Shown here in pieces: positions 54,836-62,873 of a DNA stretch of 64,000 bases. The notes under the pieces are model-generated. The model was not told where the DNA came from, made no database searches, and saw only the letters and a program-made list of their open reading frames with translations. Position 1 is the first letter of the stretch. The number at the start of each line of letters is the position of its first letter. The position numbers and the translations under genes are program-made. The stretch spans positions 44,603 to 108,602 of the forward strand of contig CBDASJ010000001.1 in the NCBI GenBank assembly GCA_965199555.1. The letters run 5' to 3'. This stretch comes from LMUY01 sp965199555 (GTDB taxonomy: Bacteria; Pseudomonadota; Alphaproteobacteria; Acetobacterales; Acetobacteraceae).

Positions 54836-55992
54836 GCCGCATCCTCGCCAATATCACGACCGGTGCGGTCACCGAGTTCACCACGGTCTACAGTCACATG
54901 GATGCCCTCGGATACCGGCGCGGGTGGGTCGACGTGACCGACGTCGATCCGGCACCGCAGCTCGGCTGGCATTGGGACGGCGCCCAGCTCCTGCCCGCAC
55001 CGCCGGCACCCGATTTGGCGGTCATGCGGCTGGACCGCGTGAGCCAGCTGCGCGCCTTCTGCCAATCCGCGATCGTTGCCGGGTTCGGCTCAGCCGCGCT
55101 CGGCGCCGCCCATACCTATCCCAGCACGGAAACGGACCAGCGCAACCTGTCGGACGCGGCCACGGCCGCGGCGACGGCCGGCGCCGGGTGGACGACCGAC
55201 CTGTGGTGCGAAGCCTCCGGCACCTGGGCGCTGACGCCCCACACCGCTCCGCAGGTCCAGCAGGTCATGGCTGACTGGATCGCCTTTCGCGTCGCCCAGC
55301 AGCAGCGCCTGGTGACGCTGCTGGGCGAGGTCGCGATCGCTCCGCTGCAGCCGAAATACGCACCAAGCCAGGTGCCGATGTTCCTGGACACCACCACGAC
55401 GCTGACCAACCCGGATGGCAGCACGTTCTTCCTGCCTCGGCCGGTGACGGATCAGGTGGGATTGCCGGTCAACTGCATAGCCGGCTGCGGCAGCGGGGGC
55501 GGCGGTGGAGGGGGCGGCGGCATCGGCACCACGACCACGCCCAACATCGCAGGCGGCAACGCCACCGCTGCCGCCCCGTCGTACGCCGCAGGCGCCCAGC
55601 CGCTGAGTATGGACCTTTCCGGCAACCTGCGGGTCAGCCTGCCGTCGTTGCCTCCTGGCACCAACGCGATCGGCAGTGTGAGCGACCCTGCCACCGCGGC
55701 GCTCCAGGCTGCACAGGCCGGCGCCGGGCTCAAGGTCACCGGCACGATCGCAGACAGCAACAACGCCGCCTACACGGCTTGGCCCACCATCAGCCCAGCC
55801 AGCGGCATCTACACGCCACCGGCCGGAACCCGGGTGCTGTCCGTCAACGTCAGCACGGCCGGCACCATCACGATGACGGACGCGGCCGGCAACACGAAGA
55901 CATACCCGCTGCAGGTCGGGTTCCAGACCATTCCCTACCTGCCCGCCAGCTTCACGGCCACGGCTATCGGCACGTTCTGGGGGGACAAGTAG
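54832..55992 (+). CDS. Tail fibre protein with DUF4376-like domain
   Basis: 386 aa, GTG start overlapping the spike stop. Residues about 65-120 (RLDRVSQLRAFCQSAIVAGFGS, HTYPSTETDQRNLSDA) fit DUF4376, found in tail-fibre assembly or fibre proteins. A poly-Gly hinge (GSGGGGGGGGGIG, about 215-227) separates it from a C-terminal beta domain (GIYTPPAGTRVLSVNVSTAGTITMTD) that looks receptor-binding. Confidence 0.7.
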   Translation: MSRILANITTGAVTEFTTVYSHMDALGYRRGWVDVTDVDPAPQLGWHWDGAQLLPAPPAPDLAVMRLDRVSQLRAFCQSAIVAGFGSAALGAAHTYPSTETDQRNLSDAATAAATAGAGWTTDLWCEASGTWALTPHTAPQVQQVMADWIAFRVAQQQRLVTLLGEVAIAPLQPKYAPSQVPMFLDTTTTLTNPDGSTFFLPRPVTDQVGLPVNCIAGCGSGGGGGGGGGIGTTTTPNIAGGNATAAAPSYAAGAQPLSMDLSGNLRVSLPSLPPGTNAIGSVSDPATAALQAAQAGAGLKVTGTIADSNNAAYTAWPTISPASGIYTPPAGTRVLSVNVSTAGTITMTDAAGNTKTYPLQVGFQTIPYLPASFTATAIGTFWGDK

Positions 55993-58059
55993 ATGGTCCT
56001 CGCGGTATCGCCGCCCGTCGTCGCCGGCACGACGGCCGGCACCTTCGCGGCCGGCAACGACGGCCGGATCGTGGCCGCGGCCGGGGGCGGCGTCCTCATC
56101 AACAGCCTCGGCGACAGCATCTCGGCCCAGCCGTTCTACTACAACGCGCCGCCCGGCCCGAACTTCCCGGCCTGGGCGCCCGGCCAGACCTATGCAGCCA
56201 ACCAGTGCTGCCGGAATGGCGGGTTTGCGTTCTATTCCAGCAACGCAGGAACGACCGCGAGCAGTGGCACGGGGCCGGCGTTCAGCACGAATACCGTCAC
56301 CGATGGCACGATCCAGTGGACGCCCATAGCGCTGGCCGGCGCCAGCAAGACCTACAACGCCGGCGGCTTCCTGTCCTGGGCGGAGAAGTTCAGCAAGGGC
56401 CTGCTCAACTTCGACATGAGCATCGCCTATCCCGGCAGCTACCCCAACGTGTTGGACCATGTCGTCGTGGCGAGCGGCGGCTCGGGCTACACCAACCCGA
56501 CGATCGCCTTCTCGCAGGGCGCCACGGGCACTGTCCAGATGTCGGGCGGCGTCATCACCGGCGTCACCGTCACCAACCCTGGGCACGGCACGGGCGGCTT
56601 CAGCACGGCCGTCATCAGCGATCCTACGGGCTCGGGCGCGGCGGCCTTTTGCGTGCAGGGCGGCAGCGGGACCTGGGGCGTCGGCGGCTGCACCACGGCC
56701 AGCATGGTCGCCCGCCTGCCGGAAGTCGTCGCCTCGCCGGTTCCGATCATCACGGTGCTGGGCGGCACCAACGACTACCCGGCCGGCATGACCTACGCGC
56801 AGACCATTGCCAACCTGCGCACCTGCTACGAGACGCTGATGGCCGCCGGCAAGAAGGTGGTCGCCATCACCATCACGCCGCGGGCCTACAACACCACGAC
56901 GCGGCAGTCGGCGACGCTGATGCGGGTGGCGCGCTGGCAGCGGGCCTATTGCCGCGGCGAGACGTGGGCCAACCCGCTCGGGCTGACGCGGGACATCGCC
57001 CTGGCGGACGTCCACGAGTACTGGACGGACGGCACCAACGCCGCGCTGTGCTACCCGATCGGCGGCACGTCGGGCTCGGCGCTGGCGGTCACCCTGGAGG
57101 GGCTGCACCCCTCGGTCCGCGGCGGGGTGCTGCTCGGCTACGTGGTGTGGCAGGCGGCGCTGAAGTTCCTGCCGCTGCCGGCCGCCACGTCGCCGCGGAT
57201 GTATTCCGCCGCGGACGGGTATGACCCGACCTACAACCCCGGCGGCAACCTGCTGGAAGGCCTGCCGTGGCAGGCGGGCACGCCCTACGCGCTGGGCGCG
57301 CTGTGCAGCAACAACGGCAACGTCTACCGCTGCTACACCGCCGGCACGTCGGCCGCCAGCGGCGGCCCGACCGCGACCAGCGGCACCATGGTGGACGGCA
57401 GCAATGGCCTGAGCTGGCTCTACGTCCGCCCGGCCGGCACGTCGGTGTTCATGGGCACGGCCGGGACGATGACGGCGGCGACCGGCATCACCTTCAGCGG
57501 GTCGCTGGCGTCGGGCATGACGCTGCTGCGGACCGCCGGCACGGCGAGCGGCACCGTCGCGTGCTCGATCGAGAACCCGTGGTCGGACGGGCATGTCGGC
57601 CAGCGGCAGGTGATCACCTTCTCGCTCGGCGGCGGCAATACCTTCGAGCAGTGGAACCTCCGGACGGTCTACGCCGGCTACGCCGCTGCTGGCTTGCAGC
57701 TCGGTGAGCTTGGCGTCACCGCCATGTATGGCGACGCGGAGATCGAATTCTCGGCCTTCTCGGCGTTCAGCGGCGCCTATCTGTCCTCGCCCTACGACCC
57801 CAATGCCGGCTTCTACAACGCGGATGGACCGGTGCAATCCGGCGTCAACGCGCGGATGCCGGGGTTCGCGGGCGACGTGATCGCCCTACCCAACGGTGGA
57901 CGCATGCTGCTGCGGACCCAGCCGCTGACCCTGCCGTCCAACCTCGGCAATCTGTGCCACGGCCTCTACTTCGATTTCGACGCATCGGGTGCCGCCGGGT
58001 CGGCGACCCTCACGGTCAAGCTCAACCACCAGGGCATGTTCAAGGCGGGCGTCGCGTGA
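55993..58059 (+). CDS. SGNH-hydrolase tail spike with two carbohydrate-binding-like modules
   Basis: 688 aa. Block I GDSIS (Ser42), block III GGTND (257-261) and block V LEGLHPS (His372) define an SGNH esterase, probably a deacetylase of surface glycans. The usual Asp of DxxH is Glu369. Two similar Trp/Tyr-rich modules occur, WAPGQTYAANQ...DGTIQWTP (61-111, directly after block I) and WQAGTPYALGA...GLSWLYV (426-478), resembling CBM5/12-type modules. A GSGYT-repeat segment lies at 162-205. It starts right after the previous stop. Confidence 0.78.
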   Translation: MVLAVSPPVVAGTTAGTFAAGNDGRIVAAAGGGVLINSLGDSISAQPFYYNAPPGPNFPAWAPGQTYAANQCCRNGGFAFYSSNAGTTASSGTGPAFSTNTVTDGTIQWTPIALAGASKTYNAGGFLSWAEKFSKGLLNFDMSIAYPGSYPNVLDHVVVASGGSGYTNPTIAFSQGATGTVQMSGGVITGVTVTNPGHGTGGFSTAVISDPTGSGAAAFCVQGGSGTWGVGGCTTASMVARLPEVVASPVPIITVLGGTNDYPAGMTYAQTIANLRTCYETLMAAGKKVVAITITPRAYNTTTRQSATLMRVARWQRAYCRGETWANPLGLTRDIALADVHEYWTDGTNAALCYPIGGTSGSALAVTLEGLHPSVRGGVLLGYVVWQAALKFLPLPAATSPRMYSAADGYDPTYNPGGNLLEGLPWQAGTPYALGALCSNNGNVYRCYTAGTSAASGGPTATSGTMVDGSNGLSWLYVRPAGTSVFMGTAGTMTAATGITFSGSLASGMTLLRTAGTASGTVACSIENPWSDGHVGQRQVITFSLGGGNTFEQWNLRTVYAGYAAAGLQLGELGVTAMYGDAEIEFSAFSAFSGAYLSSPYDPNAGFYNADGPVQSGVNARMPGFAGDVIALPNGGRMLLRTQPLTLPSNLGNLCHGLYFDFDASGAAGSATLTVKLNHQGMFKAGVA

Positions 58060-58202
58060 GCGGACCGATCGCAACCGGCCGCCTGGGCATGCGGTCAGAT
58101 CCAGCCTGCAGGCCCGACATCGGCATGGCCATCGTGCTCGGAACCGCTGTCGTGACGCTGTGCAGCCTTCTCGCCGCCGTGCGGTGGCTCGTGCTGCCAT
58201 GA
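58056..58202 (+). CDS. Small single-TM protein (48 aa)
   Basis: GTG start and stop overlap both neighbours by 4 bp. Residues about 20-45 (DIGMAIVLGTAVVTLCSLLAA) form one membrane helix. Coupled translation makes it credible. Could be a holin-like or lysis accessory protein; no family recognised. Confidence 0.5.
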   Translation: MSGPIATGRLGMRSDPACRPDIGMAIVLGTAVVTLCSLLAAVRWLVLP

Positions 58203-58621
58203 TGACTGTGGCCCCCATGACCGCCGCCCTCGACCTGCCGTTCGCGGTCCGCATGGCGCTGGCCTTCGACACGCTCTGGTGGGGTGGCGTGCTCGCACTA
58301 CCCGGTGCGGCCTTCGCCCGGGCGCCCGGGCTGCGCTCGATGGCCGAGGTGCTGCCGGAGGACGTCTGGGCGGCACTCTTCGTCCTGGGAGGCCTGCTCT
58401 GTCTGGCCCGGCCTTGGCTGCGGTGGCGGCGCGTGCGGCTGCTGCCGTGGATGGGGATCGCCTTCCTGGAAGGCGTGGTGGCGCTGAGCATGTCCATCGC
58501 GGCACTCCGCGGCGAGGTGGCCGGCCTCAACATCGGCGCCCACCTGGTGCTGGTGGCACTGAGCTACGTTTGCCTGATGCGGGAAGCGGCCCTGATCCGG
58601 GACGTGGCGCCGGCGCCGTGA
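58199..58621 (+). CDS. Hypothetical membrane protein (about 4 TM)
   Basis: 140 aa (a second ATG lies directly after the first). Four apolar segments: FAVRMALAFDTLWWGGVLAL, ALFVLGGLLCLA, LLPWMGIAFLEGVVALSM and GAHLVLVALSYVCLM. Overlaps the preceding gene by 4 bp. Phage-borne membrane protein of unknown role, possibly holin or envelope modification. Confidence 0.6.
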   Translation: MMTVAPMTAALDLPFAVRMALAFDTLWWGGVLALPGAAFARAPGLRSMAEVLPEDVWAALFVLGGLLCLARPWLRWRRVRLLPWMGIAFLEGVVALSMSIAALRGEVAGLNIGAHLVLVALSYVCLMREAALIRDVAPAP

Positions 58622-58702
58622 CCCCTTCGCGCGCCCCTGCTACGGGCTGGCCTGATCTGGCGCGCCCGGCCGCCCTTTTGGGGCGAGGGCATTTCCGGCC
58701 TG

Positions 58703-59041
58703 GTGACGACGTGCTGGGCACTGCATGTGGGTTGGATGCGCGGCGACCTGGCCGACCGCCTCGCCTACGCGCCGCTCGCCCGCATCGCCAGCGACGAGAC
58801 CTGGATGGCGCTCGGCTTGCTGACGGGGCTGCTGCAGCTGGCGGCCTGGTGGCTCGACAACCCGGCCCGATGGCCGTTGAGCGTCGCCGCGTGCGGGCTG
58901 TGGCTCATCCTGGCGGACGGCGTGAGCCTGGGTTCGCCCGGCACGCCCACCTTGGAGCCGTATCTGGGGTTCGCGCTGCTCAACGCGCTGCCGGCCATCT
59001 GGCTGCGGCCGAACTGGATGCGCCGACGGTCTCGCCGCTGA
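58703..59041 (+). CDS. Hypothetical membrane protein (about 3 TM)
   Basis: 112 aa, GTG start. Apolar segments at WMALGLLTGLLQLAAWWL, LSVAACGLWLILADGVSL and YLGFALLNALPAIWL. Stop overlaps the next ATG by 1 bp. Its arrangement resembles the preceding membrane protein; the two may work as a pair. No family recognised. Confidence 0.6.
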   Translation: MTTCWALHVGWMRGDLADRLAYAPLARIASDETWMALGLLTGLLQLAAWWLDNPARWPLSVAACGLWLILADGVSLGSPGTPTLEPYLGFALLNALPAIWLRPNWMRRRSRR

Positions 59042-59466
59042 TGGGCGACCTCGCAGGACTTGCCGACCACGTGCCGGCCTGGATGCTGCCGGCGGCGTCC
59101 ATGATCGGGGCGGGGATCGCATGGCTGGGCGGCCACCGCATCGCCGTCCGCCAGCTCCGCATGCAGGAGCGCTCCCAGGATGCGAACGGCGAGGCCGCGA
59201 TCGCGGCCGCGACCACCCAGGTGATGGTGCAGATCCGCGCCCAGCTGGACTGGTCGCAGCAGCAGCCGGACCGCTACCGCGCCGAGATCGACCAGCTCCG
59301 CCAGCTCCGCTACGCCCTGGACGAGCGCATGGCCGCGCTGTTCGAGGCGGCGATCGCCGCCCGCACCATGGTGCACGAGCTGCAGCGCCGGCTGGGCGAG
59401 CCGGACACCGTATTCGCACCGCTGACCCCACCCGGGATGGCGGCACCGATGGCCCCCAAGGCGTGA
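59041..59466 (+). CDS. Membrane-anchored coiled-coil protein, spanin-like
   Basis: 141 aa. One N-terminal TM segment (MLPAASMIGAGIAWLGG, about 15-31) followed by a long charged helix (RQLRMQERSQDANGEAA, YRAEIDQLRQLRYALDERM) and a Pro-rich end. The layout of an inner-membrane spanin (Rz type), which joins inner and outer membrane at phage lysis. No embedded outer-membrane lipoprotein (Rz1) frame was identified. No endolysin gene remains nearby. Confidence 0.5.
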   Translation: MGDLAGLADHVPAWMLPAASMIGAGIAWLGGHRIAVRQLRMQERSQDANGEAAIAAATTQVMVQIRAQLDWSQQQPDRYRAEIDQLRQLRYALDERMAALFEAAIAARTMVHELQRRLGEPDTVFAPLTPPGMAAPMAPKA

Positions 59467-59530
59467 GGCGGGGGTCGGGCTGCGTCAACAGCCCAAGCCG
59501 CGGGGCAGCAGCCCCGCACCGGATAACCGG

Positions 59531-59556
59531 CCCCGCACGTCCGCGCGGACGCGGGG
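59531..59556. repeat. GC-rich palindrome between spanin-like and Dam genes
   Basis: CGTCCGC/GCGGACG (59,538-59,551), a perfect 14-bp palindrome with further CCCG/CGGG pairing outside. It lies in the 111-bp gap before the methylase. A terminator lacking a U tract or a protein-binding site; undetermined. Confidence 0.35.
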
Positions 59557-59577
59557 GAAGTAGAGTGTCACAAAGCA

Positions 59578-60387
59578 ATGGAGTCCACCCTGATACCGGC
59601 GGCACCCGTCGTGCCGCCGGCGCCTTACCTGGGCGGCAAGCGCCGCCTGGCAGCCCGCATCATCGAACGCATCGCCGCCATTCCCCACACGACCTATGCC
59701 GAGCCGTTCCTCGGCATGGGCGGGGTGTTCCTGCGCCGCCCATTCCGGGCCAAGTCCGAGGTCATCAACGACATCAGCCAGGACGTGATCACCCTCTTCC
59801 GGGTGCTTCAACGCCACTACGTCGCCCTGATGGACATGCTGCGCTGGCAGCTGACCAGCCGGGCCGAGTTCGAGCGGTTGAACGCCGCGGCGGCCGACAC
59901 GCTGACCGACCTGGAGCGGGCGGCCCGGTTCCTCTACCTCCAGCGCACGGCCTTCGGCGGCAAGGTTGCCGGCCGGGCATTTGGGGTGTCGCCGCGGGAC
60001 GCCGGCCGGTTCGACGTGACCAGGCTCGGCGTCATCCTGGAGCACGTGCACGCTCGCCTCGCCGGGATTGTCATCGAGCGACTGCCCTATGCGGAGCTGC
60101 TGCGCCGGTACGACCGGCCGGAAACGCTGTTCTACCTTGACCCGCCCTACTGGGGTAACGAGACGGATTATGGACGGGGCCTGTTCGACCAGGCGGACTT
60201 CCCGGCCTTGGCAAGCCAGCTCGGGGGCTTGCAGGGGCGGTTCATCCTATCCCTGAATGACCGGCCGGAGGTTCGACAAGCCTTCGACCGCTTCGAGATG
60301 GCCGCGGTGGAAACCGATTACAGCGTCAATCGGACGGTGAAGGGGCACGCCCATGAAGTCATCATCACCGGCCCAGGAAGGGTTTGA
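59578..60387 (+). CDS. DNA adenine methyltransferase (Dam family, D12 class)
   Basis: 269 aa SAM-dependent N6-adenine methylase. PYLGGKRRLAARII and AEPFLGMGGVFLRRP form the SAM-binding motifs (order alpha); the catalytic motif IV is FYLDPPYWGNE (DPPY). No restriction gene accompanies it, so self-protection of phage DNA or regulation is more likely than a restriction-modification role. Recognition sequence not deducible. It closes the Mu-like remnant, where Mu has its own DNA modification gene. Confidence 0.88.
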   Translation: MESTLIPAAPVVPPAPYLGGKRRLAARIIERIAAIPHTTYAEPFLGMGGVFLRRPFRAKSEVINDISQDVITLFRVLQRHYVALMDMLRWQLTSRAEFERLNAAAADTLTDLERAARFLYLQRTAFGGKVAGRAFGVSPRDAGRFDVTRLGVILEHVHARLAGIVIERLPYAELLRRYDRPETLFYLDPPYWGNETDYGRGLFDQADFPALASQLGGLQGRFILSLNDRPEVRQAFDRFEMAAVETDYSVNRTVKGHAHEVIITGPGRV

Positions 60388-60408
60388 GCACCCCTTTAAG
60401 GGGGTGCT
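60387..60408. terminator. Hairpin at the end of the Dam gene
   Basis: AGCACCCC / GGGGTGCT, 8 perfect pairs around TTTAAG, overlapping the stop codon. No U tract follows on the + strand (AAACC), so efficiency is doubtful. Confidence 0.4.
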
Positions 60409-60434
60409 AAACCGGCATTATGCCCGTTTTGAGA

Positions 60435-60450
60435 GTTCCCAAATCAAGTG
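60435..60450 (-). repeat. Prophage right-end motif R2
   Basis: On the + strand GTTCCCAAATCAAGTG; inverse CACTTGATTTGGGAAC. Direct repeat of R1, 21 bp apart, and inverted relative to the left-end motifs. Confidence 0.55.
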
Positions 60451-60455
60451 GCGCT

Positions 60456-60472
60456 GTTTCCCAAATCAAGTG
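60456..60472 (-). repeat. Prophage right-end motif R1 (outermost)
   Basis: On the + strand GTTTCCCAAATCAAGTG; inverse CACTTGATTTGGGAAAC, the best match to L1. With L1 it brackets the remnant. The stretch 60,388-60,722 holds no gene: it contains the hairpin above, R2, R1, the REP copy and the SOS box. Confidence 0.6.
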
Positions 60473-60482
60473 CGCGGCTACA

Positions 60483-60541
60483 CCGCATGAGCCGGCTCAT
60501 GCGGGCTCCCCACCCACCAAGACCCACCAGGTGCGCTACGG
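60483..60541. repeat. REP palindrome with a remnant of the RAYT start region
   Basis: A perfect 22-bp palindrome (arms CCGCATGAGCC / GGCTCATGCGG, 60,483-60,504) followed by sequence closely matching 49,155-49,195, including ACCAAG, CCCACCA and GGTGCGCTAC of the transposase start. It lies immediately outside the right end of the Mu-like remnant. Confidence 0.7.
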
Positions 60542-60657
60542 CTAGCCACCGAGTCGCATGTGATCATGCAGGAAACTAATCCATCTTTTTGACTCGATTG
60601 GCCTTTCACCGCATCAGCTAGAAATCAGAATGGGACTGCCTTCCCAAGTGGCTTGAT

Positions 60658-60672
60658 GTTCTCTATACGTTC
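60658..60672. promoter_or_regulatory. LexA SOS box (GTTC-N7-GTTC)
   Basis: GTTC TCTATAC GTTC, an exact match to the alphaproteobacterial LexA site, 50 bp upstream of imuA. It predicts DNA-damage induction of imuA-imuB-dnaE2. Confidence 0.9.
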
Positions 60673-60722
60673 TAAAGAGCACGAGGAGCCGCGAAATCTC
60701 CGCCACAGCCACCCTGGACACC

Positions 60723-61448
60723 TTGCGCACCCGCATCGCGCGGCTGGAACGGCGTTCCGGTGCGCGGGCTGGGGTGTTGCGTTTCGGTATTCCTGCGATC
60801 GATCGGCACCTGCCCGGCGGCGGGCTGCTGACGGGCGCGCTGCACGAGGTGGCGGGCGACGGGGCGGATGTCGAGCACGGGGCTGCCGCGGCGTTGCTGC
60901 TGGCCGGATTGCTGGCCCAGCGCCGGGGTCCCGTGTTGTGGGCGGCCATGCGGCGTGACCTGTTCGCGCCCGCTTTGGCTGCAGCCGGCCTGCATCCGGA
61001 CCGCGTGGTGGTCGCGGAGGCCGGGCGCGGCGGATTGTTGGTGATGGAGGAGGCGCTGCGCCATCCCGGTCTGGCCGGCGTGGTGGGCGAGGTCGGCAGG
61101 CTGGGGCTGACCGCTTCCCGCAGGCTGCAACTGGCGGCGGAAAGCTCGGGCGTCACCGCTTTTGTGCTGCGCCGGTTCCGACAGGCCGCCGACCCGGCGC
61201 TGGCCGAGCCGAACGCCGCCGTCACGCGATGGCGGGTGGCCGCCCTGCCCTCGCCGCCGCCGCTCGCGCATGCGTTGAACACGCCCGGCCTGGCGCGGGC
61301 GCGCTGGCGGCTGGACCTGGTGCGATGCCGCGGCGGCGCACCCGCAACCTGGATCGTGGAGGCATGTGATGCGCAGGGTCGTCTCGCTCTGGTTACCGAC
61401 CTTCCCCACCGATCGGCTGCGGAAAGCCAACGCCGCGCTGCCGGCTGA
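60723..61448 (+). CDS. imuA: SOS mutagenesis protein ImuA
   Basis: 241 aa RecA-related protein without a usual Walker A, part of the ImuA-ImuB-DnaE2 translesion machine. RFGIPAIDRHLPGGGLLTGALHEV is the family opening (in two short blocks) and LQLAAESSGVTAFVLRRF a conserved core. The TTG at 60723 is the first usable start in frame; GAGGAG lies further upstream, so a non-canonical upstream start is possible. It overlaps imuB by about 80 bp. Confidence 0.88.
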   Translation: MRTRIARLERRSGARAGVLRFGIPAIDRHLPGGGLLTGALHEVAGDGADVEHGAAAALLLAGLLAQRRGPVLWAAMRRDLFAPALAAAGLHPDRVVVAEAGRGGLLVMEEALRHPGLAGVVGEVGRLGLTASRRLQLAAESSGVTAFVLRRFRQAADPALAEPNAAVTRWRVAALPSPPPLAHALNTPGLARARWRLDLVRCRGGAPATWIVEACDAQGRLALVTDLPHRSAAESQRRAAG

Positions 61449-62871
61449 CGCCCCGCTGGTCACCCGGCTGCACGACGGGCGGCGCACCGTGATCGGGGCG
61501 GCGGATGCCGTGGCGGTCGGGTTGGGGCTGCATCCCGGCATGGCGCTGGCACACGCCCAGGCCATGGTGCCCGGGTTGCACGTGGCCGATGCCGATCTGG
61601 CCGGGGACGCGGCGGCGCTGGCGCGGCTGGCGGCCTGGTGCCTGCGCCTGTCGCCTTTCACCGCGCCGGATGGCGACGGCGTTTGGATCGACGCGACCGG
61701 CTGCACCCATCTGCAAGGCGGCGAGGCAGCCATGCTGGCGACGCTCCTGGCCCGGTTGACCGCGGATGGCGTGGTCGCCCGCGCGGCCATCGCCGACACG
61801 CCGGGCGCCGCGCACGCCCTGGCACGCCACGCCGCAGGTCCGGTGACGGTCGCACCACCCGGCGGCACGGCGGCCGCCATCGCGGCGTTGCCGGTGGCCG
61901 CCCTGCGCCTGGAGGCCGCTGCGGTGGCCACGCTGCGGCGGCTCGGGCTGGACCGCGTGGCCGACCTTACCGCCCTGCCCCGCGCCCCCTTTGCCCGGCG
62001 GTTCGGCGCGGGGGTGCTGCGGCGACTGGACCAGGCGCTGGGCCGTGTGGCCGAGCCGATCGCCCCCGTGGTGCCGCCCGACATGCCGCAGGCCCGGCTG
62101 GCCTTTCCCGAACCGCTGCTGACGGCGGAAAGCTTCGTGGCCGTCATCGCCAGGCTGGTCCGCCGGCTTTGCACGCAGTTGGAGCAGGCCGGGCTGGGCG
62201 CGCGCCAGTTGGACCTGCTGTTCGAGCGGGTGGACGGCACGGTGGAAGCCATCCGCATCGGCACGGCCCGCCCGTCCCGCAACGCCAGCCATTTGGGCCG
62301 CATGCTGGAGGAGCGGGTGGAAACGATCGATCCCGGCCTGGGCGTGGATGCCATGCACCTGGCCGTGCCGTTCGCCGAACCCTTGGCCTACACCCAGTTG
62401 GCGCAGTTGTCCGACGATGCCGAGGCGGACGTGGCGACCCTGGTGGACCGCTTGTCCAACCGGCTGGGCCCGGGCCGGGTTTGGCGCGCCGCACCCACGC
62501 AAAGCGACGTGCCGGAGCGTTCGGTATGCCGCGTGTCGGCGGTGGCGCCGCCTGGCCGCGCCGCCTGGCCGGCCTGGCCCCGCCCAACCCGGCTGATCCA
62601 CCCGCCGCAACCGGTGCTGATGATGTCCGTCTTGCCGGACCAGCCGCCGCTCGCCTTCACCTGGCGCCGCCATCACCACCGGGTGCGCCGTGCCGACGGG
62701 CCGGAGCGGGTGGCGGGCGAATGGTGGCATCGCGACGCAGAGAATGGCGCGGTGCGGGATTATTGGCGCGTCGAGGACGAAGCCGGCCGACGCTTCTGGC
62801 TTTATCGCCGCGGCGATGGCCAGGACTTCACCACCGGGGACCGCCAATGGTTCCTGCACGGGGTGTTTTAA
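61369..62871 (+). CDS. imuB: ImuB, inactive Y-family polymerase homologue
   Basis: 500 aa. RRVVSLWLPTFPTDRLRK and AHAQAMVPGLHV mark the family. The acidic catalytic residues of active Y-family polymerases are not apparent, as in other ImuB proteins, which bridge the beta clamp and DnaE2. ATG 61369 is chosen over GTG 61366 for spacing from GGAGG. The C-terminus (WRVEDEAGRRFWLYRRGD) is typical. Confidence 0.92.
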   Translation: MRRVVSLWLPTFPTDRLRKANAALPADAPLVTRLHDGRRTVIGAADAVAVGLGLHPGMALAHAQAMVPGLHVADADLAGDAAALARLAAWCLRLSPFTAPDGDGVWIDATGCTHLQGGEAAMLATLLARLTADGVVARAAIADTPGAAHALARHAAGPVTVAPPGGTAAAIAALPVAALRLEAAAVATLRRLGLDRVADLTALPRAPFARRFGAGVLRRLDQALGRVAEPIAPVVPPDMPQARLAFPEPLLTAESFVAVIARLVRRLCTQLEQAGLGARQLDLLFERVDGTVEAIRIGTARPSRNASHLGRMLEERVETIDPGLGVDAMHLAVPFAEPLAYTQLAQLSDDAEADVATLVDRLSNRLGPGRVWRAAPTQSDVPERSVCRVSAVAPPGRAAWPAWPRPTRLIHPPQPVLMMSVLPDQPPLAFTWRRHHHRVRRADGPERVAGEWWHRDAENGAVRDYWRVEDEAGRRFWLYRRGDGQDFTTGDRQWFLHGVF

Positions 62872-62873
62872 GC

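Larger units (their letters stand above)
49852..60472. mobile_element. Remnant of a Mu-like transposable prophage with internal deletion
   Basis: Left-to-right order: three end motifs, an IS insertion, leftward repressor operon, rightward Ner-like gene, truncated ParB-like gene, deletion junction, tail-fibre 3' end, three receptor-binding genes, membrane/spanin cassette, Dam-like methylase, two end motifs in inverse orientation. Repressor and Ner diverging near the left end and a ParB-like gene after Ner follow the plan of Mu-like phages of Alphaproteobacteria. Transposase A/B, head and tail genes are missing. Boundaries are set at the outermost motif copies; the true ends may lie a few to tens of bp outside. 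Confidence 0.7.

Noticed and set aside
59578..60387. Dam-like methylase as part of a restriction-modification system
   Set aside because: No endonuclease gene adjacent; the location at a prophage end points to phage DNA modification.
49835..60487. TG...CA ends with a 5-bp target duplication at the Mu-like borders
   Set aside because: Candidate TG at 49,840 and CA at 60,482 exist, but the flanking 5-mers differ and the distances to the motif are unequal, so I do not claim exact ends.
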